A DNA stretch of 64,000 nt from the NCBI GenBank assembly GCA_023159155.1, contig JAJNNX010000073.1, positions 62,001 to 126,000 on the forward strand, written 5' to 3'. This stretch comes from Ustulina deusta. Lineage: Eukaryota > Ascomycota > Sordariomycetes > Xylariales > Xylariaceae. The first letter of the stretch is position 1. Every line of letters begins with the position of its first letter. The translations under genes were made by a program, and so were the position numbers. The notes under the pieces are model-generated. The model was not told the DNA's origin. It saw nothing but the letters and a program-made list of their open reading frames with translations, and searched no databases. This document shows positions 49,721-59,425 of this stretch, in pieces.

Positions 49721-51751
49721 ATGAACATGTCCGTTCTACGCTCATCCTTTATGCGAACTATGATCTCCAACTTCGACATCATGGAGACTTTTAAGGGAGT
49801 GTCGCCTCATCGTCCGCTCAACAACAACGGAAAAGAGGTTCGCGTGGTAAAACTTCTACCGAATAAGTTCAATGCCCCCGTTGAATGTGCCCTCGAGCAC
49901 ATCGCCCTCGAGCCCGGAGCCGACTATGAGGCCGTGTCGTACTGTTGGGGGAATGCCTCGGTCACCAAGCCTATTCTCCTCGACGGCAAGCCATACCCAA
50001 TCACCCTCAACCTCCTGGACGGGCTGAGATACCTGCGTCGAGAAGCGTCGCCGAGGACGCTTTGGGTCGACAGTCTCTGCATCAACCAGACCGACATCGC
50101 AGAGCGCAACCGCGAAATCCTCAAGATGCGCGACATCTACAAACTCGCTCGGAGCGTGCTGATCTGGCTCGGGGACTACCACCCATTCACCCGGCTGCAC
50201 GTGAAGCGGGTATTCGACTACGTCACGGATCTCGCCTCGTGCGCCACCCGAGAGCAGGACCTGGCGCTGATCCGGTCCACCGGCTACGACGAGCTGTGGC
50301 ACAGACACAGCGAGCTGCGAGAATTCATCCGGACGCGCGAGTGGTTCCGGCGCATCTGGATCCTGCAGGAGATCTCCGTGCGGCCGAAGCCGTACGTCAA
50401 GGATCTCGCCGCGGCCCCGAGCCTGATCTGCGGCGACTTGGTCCTGCCGTTCCCGCACCTGCGCGCCGTCGACGAATACTGGGTCACGAACACCGAGGAC
50501 CAGCGCATCGGCCTGCCGCCGATTTGTCCGTCGCTCGATCGCATGCGGGTCATTTGGTACGGGCACCAGACTATTGCGTTGGGGGAGGAACGCTCGACTT
50601 TGGCGCAGCGGTTGGCTTGGATTCTCGCCCTGGTGGCTGCGAGGTTTCATTCGACAGTACGCATTCCAGAGTTTTCTGTCTTATCATGACGAGATGAGAG
50701 CCTTTTTTTTTTTTGCGCTCCCGAATGCGTCCCCATTGCTCCCGATATACAGAAAGAGTGAGTTGAATCTCTGCCACGACTAGTGATTTCTAATACGTTC
50801 GATTTCTCGCAGGATCAGCGCGACATCGTGTACGCGACGCTTGGTCTATTGAATGCGGACCCGTTACCGGCGGAACTGCTGCCGGATTACGGCAAGAGTG
50901 CCGCCGAGATTCTAACCGAGTGTGCTTCTTATATCGTAGAGAACTCTCGGATCCTTACTATCCTCCAGTACAACTCGATGCAAACCAAGGGACTCCCGAC
51001 CTGGGTCCCAGATTGGCGACATGACTCCTGGTGCCCCATCGTATTCGGAGCCGAGCCCCACACGGGAAGTCATGCTCGGGTGCTGAGAGACATCAGGGCT
51101 CTCGAGGTGGATATTGTTGTCATCACGGAAGTATCTCGAGTTGGGCCACGCCTTGAGCGTGACGGCTCGGCGGAGAATCCGAGCGGCGCCTGGTCCAACT
51201 TCTTTCTCGATGCCGAGGAATACTTGGCCGAAAACGGAAACCAAGTCTGGGGATACGGCAGTTTCGGGAAGGCTGTTTGGCAGCTGTTGTTAGCGTTCGA
51301 CCTCAGTCGTCAGGACCTGCACGAACCAGGGTGGCATCTGGGTGCCGCCGAACAGGTTCCTCCCTTTTTCTTCCGGGAAAAGAGAGCTTCCAAGCCGACG
51401 CATGAACTCCAATGTTGTTTTCTCGAATCAATGCTATCCACTCTGGCGGCCACAGTTCCGGAAAAACATCTGTTTCGTGGCAGGGACGATTCTATTGGTA
51501 TCATGTGCCAGCCTAGTGTACGGCCTAGTGAAGGTGATGTGATATGTACAATCAAGGGGTCCTATGCCGATTTCGTTCTTCGAGGGCATTTGGATGGGTA
51601 TAAGATTATTGGGAGATGTGAGAGAAGTAGACGAGGGGATCTCTCGATTGGTGATATTGGGTTGCACCGGTGGGCCGGGACTACCCATTTGTATGCGTTT
51701 TATGAGACGCTTTGGACTTCTGACGATGGGCATCGCATACTAATTTACTAA
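49721..51751 (+). CDS. HET-domain protein (heterokaryon incompatibility type)
   Basis: Exons 49721-50656 and 50813-51751 give 624 residues, joined across AARFHST-DQRDIVYATLGL. The HET domain (about 65-230) shows all three blocks: YEAVSYCWG (69-77), LWVDSLCINQ (114-123) and a helical stretch with RNREILKMRDIYKLARSVLIWLG, followed by RTREWFRRIWILQEI. The DxRDxVYATLGL motif after the intron is also common to HET proteins of this architecture. The C-terminal 300 residues are the less conserved regulatory part, without NACHT, ankyrin or WD repeats. HET domains can trigger cell death on non-self recognition, but most fungal genomes carry dozens, so a role in incompatibility is only possible. The ATG at 49721 is used; a second Met two codons later is an alternative. 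Confidence 0.92.
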
Positions 51752-52020
51752 GATAAATACTGTATCGATTCTAGGAGTGCCTGTTCATTGCGACATGGGC
51801 TGTGCGAAAGTGATAGGCCATGATTATGTAATTCAATTCATTTTCATCGTACAGATAGGTAGCAACAGGGAACTAGTGTCAAATTTACTATTCGAGTAAT
51901 TCTATTAGAACGAGCCATGATAGGTAGGCTACCGGTAGGGAACGCATTCTCCATTTCTTCACGCCTCCTACCATCCGCTTATGACATCTATTGCCACTTT
52001 GGGAAGTCTTGTCCATTTTA

Positions 52021-52768
52021 TCAGTCCAGACCATAATCGAAATTTCTGTCCCCTTTATGCCACGATTCTTTCCCGTATCTCTGTCGAACTGCCTTCGTCA
52101 ATGCGCTAGCACAATCTGTCTGTGACATCAAATCTGTCTGACTATTGGCAACAGAGTTGGCTGTGCTTGAAAGTTTGGATAAGCCAGATTCCCCTCCCTT
52201 TCGGTGCATATACTTTCGTGGTGACAGCCTAGTCTTTTTAAAGTCTAATGTGGTTGATGAAGGCTGAGTTTTTGAGCTGGTAGATGGTTCCGCACACACA
52301 TCTGGCCCGGCTAACGAGGATCTAAGCCGTTGCTGACCAGATCTTTGAGCCTTCGGTACAGTGGGACTCCTCGCATAGCTTGGAATATCGTCTGGATCGT
52401 TCTCGTGGTAATACTCTCTGTGTTTGCCATCGTGGCTACGGGTCTGACTGATATCGAATGGAGTAAAAGGGTGCGGCACATGAGTTCCCAAGTCTGCCCT
52501 GGACTCAATGGAATCTCTATCGGTACGTCTGTTCCCGCATATTGAGGACTTATCTCTACCTAGAGCCAGGCCTGGAGGGTATGTTCAGTTAAGTTCAAAG
52601 GATTTGGTTGACACACGGAATCTCCGTACCATCGTGCCGTCTTTGTTGAGACTCACGAGATTTTGGCATCGTGTTAGATGGACGATCAGCCGTACCTTCC
52701 CCGTCTCGAAATTCATTGTGATAACGATCCTCTGGTGTGAAAGTATGACCACGAGGAGATGGAGCCAT
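52021..52768 (-). CDS. hypothetical Ser-rich basic protein
   Basis: Exon 1 (52630-52768, MAPSPRGHTFTPEDRYHNEF) and exon 2 (52021-52571) give 229 residues; the 58-nt intron has good GTACGG..CCAG ends and a CTTAACTGAAC branch region, and joins frames as RRHDGLALGRDK. The product is polar, rich in Ser, Arg and Gln, with no membrane or signal segment and no domain I recognise. The C terminus RQRYGKESWHKGDRNFDYGLD looks more ordered and resembles the conserved ends of fungal disordered proteins. The short gap (268 bp) to the HET gene holds a TAGGTAG cluster. Confidence 0.55.
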
Positions 52769-54636
52769 TGTGACAGGAAAACTCTGATCTGCTGAAATAT
52801 AGTCCTCGGCGCCCCGTATGCTGTCAAATTACCGTCCTAACGGAAAATCTGGGCCAGTGGTGGGCGAGTAATGGTTCATGTATAGGGCAAAATACAGGAT
52901 TTCACGAGCATTTCCCATCGAAGGATAGTAAGGTGTATGTAAAAGCAAAGGCACTCGTGTTTATGTTGAAAGGAGTTGGTCGAATCGGCATAGAATCGGG
53001 AAGAGAATGGCTTGGAGGAGTACTGGCGGAAAGGTCAATACGAGGAAGTGCTTTCCTGGTTTCTAATAAACATACTAGTTCGCCAGGTATTCATTAATAT
53101 TGGAAGGAGCGGCCGTGTGGGTTCGAATACATTCACTCGGATATCCAGCAAACGGCCGCCAGCTGCAAGTTCGACTTCCAGTTTGTCACGTCGCGGGACA
53201 CTATAAGCAGCCGATACTCCGACCTTCCCTTCGTCTTCAGACTTACTCTCCGGTCTCCTTGAACTGGGAGGGAAAAGGAGCGTGGGCATTGTGCCATCTC
53301 ATTCCTACCACGGAGGTACAAGCACATATCAAGAGAAACACGCAAAATTCCAAGTGACGCGAATCCATATGTGACTTTCTATATCTTAGCATCAATTTTT
53401 TGGAGGGCATAATGTTCTCTCTCTCGGTAATAATTACTATTAGAAGTAATTTTGACAGCAAATAACCTGGTTGGGAATCGCTGGTGACTCTTCATTGGCT
53501 AATACTGCCCTCGTAGGTCCAAGTCCATGTCAAGACTTCGCTTGCCCCACGGCATTCACAACGCCAAACCATTCAATATGGGGTGGAACGCTGGCTAGGG
53601 AATAGGGCAAGCGGTCACGATAGAGGCTGTTCGGGTACTGACTGGGTGGGTCTATTGGTGGCATGGATGGGTGTGAAAACATCCGTTTAAGCACGGAGGG
53701 GGATAAGAGCGAAGCGTTGGGCTCTGGTCCCATTGCGATCGTGACGATGTAGAATTGCGACGTATGCAGAGCCGTGATGGCGAAGAGGCGCAATGCTGAT
53801 ACAACAGCCAAATGGGTCGGCGGGGAACTAATTGTCCACCAAGCCGTATGTGAAGACGCTTTTTTAGTTGCTAGAGGCTCGGCAGAGGGTCAACTTTTTT
53901 CTGACCTTGTTTCTATATAAAAATTCATAAGAACCAGCGGCTGATGATTTTCCCTAGCAGAGGGGATGTATCGGCTAGTCGTCCTCCAGTTTATGTCTGC
54001 CTCGATATAAACTGAAAAATAAAAAGGGTGGTATTTAGCATGGATAGAGAACTCTCTCTTTTCGTAATCAAACCACATACATGTTCATTGCAAAATTAAT
54101 AGTAGAATGCTATGGGTTACAGCAAAATATCTGAAGGTGAGGTTCAACACCAGGCGCATGGTCTGGGTTAATTGGTCAGTTGTAAATGCTTGATGCACCT
54201 TGCCTATATCGTAAATTTCCCCCAAAATAATTAGTTAGGTAAGTAGTTTTGTCGATTCAATGTGGTAATGGCCCACCATCTGCGCCTCTACTAGATAGGT
54301 ACCTTGGGACCCCTATCTCACCTTACCCACATGGCCTGTTGGACAGTCCCTCTGCGGGGTCTCAGGGCTGTCCCGCTGCCTTCAGTACCTAGGTGGGTAC
54401 ATAGGTATCGGTGGGACCGGAGAAACTAAAGATCCAGTAAAGTACCTAAGTACTTGCCAGCCCAGCCCAGACACTGGACTGATCAGAAGTGGTGCCCCCA
54501 CCAAGATGCCAATCATTTGGTGCTGTAATCTGTACAATACTGAGCACCTCAATTTCACATCTCGGCTTTGGTGCCACCTGTAGAAGGACCAACGACCCTA
54601 TTGTTACCACGCCCAAACACCGACGCAGACTGCGCC
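52769..54636. other. intergenic upstream of SRP54
   Basis: About 1.9 kb. No gene is supported; a 93-codon reverse frame at 53530-53811 starts only at TTG. CAGTACCTAGGTG and GATAGGTACCTTGG words lie at 54295-54395, near the SRP54 promoter. Confidence 0.55.
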
Positions 54637-56275
54637 ATGGTCCTTCAAGACCTTGGGCGACGCATCAGCGGCGCCTTGCACGATGCCACGCGCGCGCCCA
54701 ATCTAGACGAGAAGGTATGCCCTCACTGATGTGTGCCGATGCGAAGATGCATTCGCCGCTGACATGGAACACAACACCGCGCAGGCCTTCAAGTCCATGC
54801 TCAACGAGATATCGGGCGCCCTCCTCGAAGCCGACGTCAACGTGAAGCTGGTCAGCCGCCTCAAGAACTCCATCAGCACCACCGTCAACTTCAAGGACCT
54901 CCCGCCTGCCGTCAACAAGAAGCGCCTGATCCAGAAGACCGTCTTCGACGAGCTCGTCAAGCTTGTCGATCCCCATGCCGAGCCCTTCAAGCCCAAGAAG
55001 GGCAAGTCGAACGTCATCATGTTCGTCGGCCTGCAAGGTGCCGGAAAGACGACCACGTGTACGAAGCTCGCCCGACACTACCAGGCGCGAGGCTTCCGGG
55101 CCTGCCTCGTCTGTGCCGATACCTTCCGAGCCGGTGCCTTCGATCAGCTGAAGCAGAACGCGACAAAAGCCAAGATCCCCTACTACGGCTCCCTGACCGA
55201 GACTGATCCCGCCAAGGTCGCGCGCGAAGGTGTCGACAAGTTTAAGAAGGAGCGCTTCGAGGTTATTATTGTCGACACGTCCGGTAGACACAGACAAGAG
55301 TCTGCTCTGTTCCAGGAGATGATGGATATCCAGGACGCCGTCAAACCAGACGAGACCATTATGGTCCTCGATGCTTCCATAGGCCAACAAGCAGAGGCAC
55401 AAGCGAAGGCATTCAAGGAGGCGGCCGATTTCGGAGCCATCATTATCACCAAGACAGACGGTCACGCAAGCGGAGGTGGCGCCATATCCGCTGTCGCAGC
55501 CACTCATACACCCATCGTCTTCATCGGCACAGGAGAACACATGCTCGACCTAGAGCGATTCGCGCCACAGCAATTCGTCAATAAGTTATTAGGTATGGGC
55601 GATATGGCAGGCTTGGTAGAACACGTCCAGTCACTCAAGCTGGACCAGAAAGAGACGATAAAGCACATCACAGAAGGCATATTCACAATACGAGATCTCC
55701 GCGACCAACTCAGCAACATAATGAAGATGGGCCCCCTATCCAAAATGGCCGGCATGATTCCCGGCATGTCCAATTTACCTGGTATGGCCGGTATGGACGA
55801 CGACGAGTCAAGCTCCCGGTTAAAACGCATGATTTATATATGCGACAGCATGACGGAGAAGGAACTCGACAGCGACGGCAAGATGTTCATTGAACAGCCC
55901 ACCCGTATGACGCGTGTGGCCTGTGGCAGCGGTGTCAGTGTGCGAGAAGTCGAGGATCTCCTGTCGCAGCAGCGCATGATGGCCGGCATGGCGAAGAAGA
56001 TGGGCGGCAGCATGAAGAACATGCAAAAAGCCCAGCAGGCTATGGGCGGTGGCAACAAAGCCCAACAGATGGCCGCCATGCAAAAGAGGCTCCAGAGTAT
56101 GGGTGGTGCCGGGGCCGGTGGCATGCCGGATATGGCCAGCCTGGCGCGCATGTTCGGAGGCGGTGGTGGAGGGATGCCTGGATTACCTGGTGGCATGGAC
56201 ATGCAGAAAATGATGGAGAGTATGGGTATGGGCGGTATGATGGGCGGCGGCGGCGGCGGTCGTGGTAGGCGGTGA
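54637..56275 (+). CDS. SRP54: signal recognition particle 54-kDa subunit (SRP54)
   Basis: Exon 1 (54637-54714, [20 protein letters not shown]) and exon 2 (54785-56275) give 522 residues; the splice yields [29 protein letters not shown], the N-domain. The GTPase domain shows G1 GLQGAGKTT (108-116), G3-like DTSGRHRQ and G4 [12 protein letters not shown]. The M domain (from about 310) carries the Met-rich signal-binding groove and the RNA-binding helix segment [21 protein letters not shown] followed by [20 protein letters not shown]. The C-terminal tail is very Gly/Met-rich ([22 protein letters not shown]) as in other fungi. It recognises signal peptides on ribosomes and docks with the SRP receptor at the ER. 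A 291-codon frame lies antisense; it is a shadow. Confidence 0.96.
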
Positions 56276-56701
56276 ACGTCAGCCTGAAGTAAAGGAAAAA
56301 AACGAAACAACAAAATTGAATATGGTATCCCTCACCAATAACTACCCGGCTCGAGGGGCTACGGAAATCAGCAACAACACAACATGGCATGGCATCGGCG
56401 TTTGGCGGAATGCAAATTTTTAGAGACGTTCGGTTATCATGACGCGGTATGTAAAATGCACATCGGTAATTTGGATTAAAATTCAAAACGGTGACGGTAT
56501 CGTATGCTAACACACTCCCTTTCCTTTGATACCCCCCTACTTCCTATTTGATGCTCATTCCCCCATGAGAAAAAAGTGATGGGTTTTAAAACCCCGTCAT
56601 ATAGCTCAAGCAGCGTCAAGAAAATCAAATGTACCCATCCCATGGAGATGCTGAAAAGCGCAATATTATACAGCCGAGGGGAGAGATAATCTTGCTACTG
56701 C
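56276..56701. other. intergenic between convergent genes
   Basis: 3' ends of SRP54 (+) and the hexapeptide-repeat gene (-). No other feature was seen. Confidence 0.6.
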
Positions 56702-59425
56702 TCACGCGAGCCCGTAGTCGGCCGAATAGTCGGTCGTGTCGTAGGTGTATGCGCTTTGATCGACGTACGCGCTCTGGTCCATATACGCGCTCTGGTCCAT
56801 ATACGCGCTCTGGTCCATGTATGCAGACTGGTCGACATAGGCGCTCTGGTCGACGTACGCAGACTGGTCTACATATGCACTTTGGTCGACATACGCCGAC
56901 TGGTCCATGTACGCGCTTTGGTCGGCGTACGCGGATTGATCTACATACGCACTCTGGTCCACATACGCAGACTGGTCGACATATGCGCTTTGGTCAACAT
57001 ACGCCGATTGATCCGCGTACGCGCTCTGGTCGACGTAAGCAGATTGGTCGACATAGGCGGATTGGTCGACATAGGCGGATTGGTCGACATAAGCGCTCTG
57101 ATCGACCGTTGCGCTTTGGTCCATGTACGTATTCTGGTTCGCCGTCGTGCTCTGGTCAATATACGTGTTCTGATCAACCGCCGCGCTCTGATCTATATAC
57201 GTATTCTGATTCACCGTTGCGCTCTGGTCGACGTACGTGTTCTGGTTCGCCGTGGTGCTCTGGTCAATATACGCACTCTGATCAACCGCCGTGCTCTGAT
57301 CTACATATGTGTTCTGGTTCGCCGTGGTGCTCTGGTCGACGTACGTGTTCTGGTTCACGTTCGTGCTCTGGTCGATGTATGTGTTCTGATCAACCGCCGT
57401 GCTCTGATCTACATATGTGTTCTGGTTTACGTTCGTGCTCTGGTCGATGTACGTGTTCTGGTTCACGCTCGCGCTCTGATCCACATACGTATTCTGGTTC
57501 ACCGTCGCGCTCTGGTCGATGTATGCGCTCTGGTTCGCCGTCGTGCTCTGATCAACCGCTGTGTTTTGGTTCATATATGCGCTTTGGTCGACGTACGAGC
57601 TCTGGTCGATCGCCGTGCTCTGCTCCGTCGCGCCAGGCGCCGCCGCCGTCGTCACCGTCTGCGATGCGTATGTCTCCTCCATCGTCGTCGTGCCGCCGGC
57701 CATGTTGGTGGTTTCGTATGCGTATGCCTGGCCGGTGCCGGCCGACGGGTCGACTGCGTGGCTCGTCGACGCTCCGTATCCGTTCGGATCCCCTGCGGCG
57801 AGGTTCTGTGTTGCGGTTCCGTCGGTGGCTGGATGAGATGTCCCCCCGCCGTACCCGGAAGGATCCGTGCCCATCGCGTTCATCGCGTTCATCCCGTTAG
57901 GGTCTGTGCCTGTGAGGTCTCGGCTTGCCCCCCCTTGTTGCCCGTATGGATCGTGTCCGGCTGCTGCGTGCGCACTGGGGTCGTATGCACCGGCGCCGTG
58001 GGCTCCGCCGTGAGCTCCAGCACCTTCGTACTCAGGTCGCTCGGGTCGCTCAGCAGCTCCTCCAGGGTAACCACCCATCGGACCCCCCATTGGACCCCCC
58101 ATCGGGCCTCCCATAGGACCTCCCATCATACCGCCCATCATGCCTCCCATCAGGGCTCCCATCGGGGCTGCCATCGGGGCTCCCATCGGACCTCCCATTG
58201 GTTGCGGCGGCAGTAGCGGTCGTTGCATCATCGGCATTGGCCCGGGGCCCATTGACATCGGCATTGGCGCCATGCCTGGGCCCATAGGCGGCCGTATCCC
58301 TTGGCCTTGGAATGCGGGTCCCGGAAAGCCGGGTCTTGGGCCAAGAGCTTGGGCGGGCATAGGTGCAGACATGGGCATGGGCTGGTAGGGGACCCCCATC
58401 TGAACCGGCCGTGGCGCCGGCTGGGCGCCGGGGGCCATAACTTGCCCCTGGTGTACTGGGTGCGCAACTCCCGTTGAATGTACCCCTTGATGTCCTGCCG
58501 GATGCGGTGCTGCGTGCGGTATACCGTGTGCGGGTGAGTGCGCGCCTGTTGAATGCATCCCCACTGAATGTGTGCCCGCTGAATGGGCGTGTTGATTTGT
58601 GCCGACATGTCCAGTGCTTGTATGTCCTTCGCCATGCGTCTTACCACTTCCCGGAGCACCCAAACCCACTGCCCCGGCGATTGACCCCATCTTCTGCTTC
58701 GTCCATTCTTCAATCTTCTCCTTGCCTTCGTGTGCGCGCACTGCAGTCGTCAGGCCGCCCACCAAACCTGCTCCCATGCCGGCAATGGGGCTTTTCGTCA
58801 TCTTGCTGAAGAAACTAGATTTTGTCTTCGTGGGCTGGGCTGGTGCTGGCGCTGGCGCTGGGGAATGAGTTGCGACAGTAGGAGGGGGGGCGAAAGTGGG
58901 CTTGCCATGGCCAGGGTCTGCCGGGTTGTACGGCGGAATGTGCGCTGCCTGTGGGTTGGAGGCCGGCAGTGAGCTGGTCGTGTGTGCCGCCGGCGAATAT
59001 GGCGGGTGTGGCGACGCCGAGCTCACGGGGGTTTGCGCTGGTGTTGGGTACGCATTCTGTAGCAATGGTGGAGGGGCGGATTGCCCAAACGCCTGGCTAT
59101 AAGAACCGACTGATCCGGTGTGTTGCTGGTGAGCCGGGGGACTTGAGGCGTGCGAGATAGGGGGCGATGGTAAACCGTGGGCTCCAGGGTTGTAGACTTG
59201 ATGATGAGGACCATGGCCGTGGCCGTGACCAGGCGAGGCTTGTGGGAACGTCGACGCTGAAGTTAAATGGTAATGTTGTCGGGGAGCTGCTGACTGCTGG
59301 CCGATGCTCAGGTTCGAGAATGCGGCGGTGAGGCCATCATTCGCCGGGGGCGATGTCGCAGCTGTCTGTGAGTGAGGCTGGCTCATCACAGGCGGCAAAT
59401 AGCCCTGTGCTGCTTGGGATGCCAT
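56702..59425 (-). CDS. large low-complexity protein with C-terminal hexapeptide tandem repeats
   Basis: One uninterrupted frame of 907 residues from the ATG at 59425 (an upstream GTG frame is ignored). I recognise no named family. Residues about 1-205 are Pro/Ser/His/Ala-rich (GHGHGHGP, SPPISHASSPP). A short conserved-looking module follows: FFSKMTKSPIAGMGAGLVGG then AHEGKEKIEEWTKQKMGS. Next come His/Gly/Pro- and Met/Pro-rich stretches including a GGPM tetrapeptide array (about 409-455), and a Gly/Asn/Asp linker. From about residue 596 to 893 there are some 50 tandem hexads of the form [YTAN]-[VIMA]-[DN]-Q-[SN]-[AT]. The tail is YTYDTTDYSADYGLA. No signal peptide is seen, so it is probably intracellular and structural or aggregation-prone. 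Repeat length will vary between strains. Confidence 0.8.
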   Translation of the reverse strand: MASQAAQGYLPPVMSQPHSQTAATSPPANDGLTAAFSNLSIGQQSAAPRQHYHLTSASTFPQASPGHGHGHGPHHQVYNPGAHGLPSPPISHASSPPAHQQHTGSVGSYSQAFGQSAPPPLLQNAYPTPAQTPVSSASPHPPYSPAAHTTSSLPASNPQAAHIPPYNPADPGHGKPTFAPPPTVATHSPAPAPAPAQPTKTKSSFFSKMTKSPIAGMGAGLVGGLTTAVRAHEGKEKIEEWTKQKMGSIAGAVGLGAPGSGKTHGEGHTSTGHVGTNQHAHSAGTHSVGMHSTGAHSPAHGIPHAAPHPAGHQGVHSTGVAHPVHQGQVMAPGAQPAPRPVQMGVPYQPMPMSAPMPAQALGPRPGFPGPAFQGQGIRPPMGPGMAPMPMSMGPGPMPMMQRPLLPPQPMGGPMGAPMAAPMGALMGGMMGGMMGGPMGGPMGGPMGGPMGGYPGGAAERPERPEYEGAGAHGGAHGAGAYDPSAHAAAGHDPYGQQGGASRDLTGTDPNGMNAMNAMGTDPSGYGGGTSHPATDGTATQNLAAGDPNGYGASTSHAVDPSAGTGQAYAYETTNMAGGTTTMEETYASQTVTTAAAPGATEQSTAIDQSSYVDQSAYMNQNTAVDQSTTANQSAYIDQSATVNQNTYVDQSASVNQNTYIDQSTNVNQNTYVDQSTAVDQNTYIDQSTNVNQNTYVDQSTTANQNTYVDQSTAVDQSAYIDQSTTANQNTYVDQSATVNQNTYIDQSAAVDQNTYIDQSTTANQNTYMDQSATVDQSAYVDQSAYVDQSAYVDQSAYVDQSAYADQSAYVDQSAYVDQSAYVDQSAYVDQSAYADQSAYMDQSAYVDQSAYVDQSAYVDQSAYVDQSAYMDQSAYMDQSAYMDQSAYVDQSAYTYDTTDYSADYGLA
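56743..57640 (-). repeat. 18-bp coding minisatellite, about 50 copies
   Basis: Tandem 18-nt units encode the hexads. The C-terminal about 20 units (56743-57110) are nearly identical YVDQSA copies (V sometimes M or A) with scattered synonymous changes at Ser and Tyr/Ala codons. The N-terminal about 30 units (57110-57640) are diverged and often alternate DQS and NQN hexads, giving a 12-residue higher-order period. The reverse strand is open too, producing long antisense frames. Confidence 0.9.

Noticed and set aside
49856..50650. 264-codon reverse frame and 250-codon forward frame inside the HET gene
   Set aside because: Both are shadows of the HET exon, which carries all the conserved motifs.
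53110..53130. A tRNA B-box-like GGGTTCGAATAC
   Set aside because: No matching A-box, acceptor stem or anticodon arm could be built around it.
53530..53811. 93-codon reverse frame
   Set aside because: It begins at TTG with no ATG-led start and no homology I recognise.
54665..55540. 291-codon reverse frame opposite SRP54
   Set aside because: It overlaps the GTPase and N domains of an unmistakable SRP54 gene. The GC-rich codons of the true gene leave the other strand open by chance.
56629..58216. Two long forward open frames (423 and 486 codons) with repetitive Arg/Ser or Val/Arg/Leu products
   Set aside because: They are the reverse-strand shadow of the 18-bp repeat array; with unit length divisible by three and no stop in any phase, the antisense must be open too.
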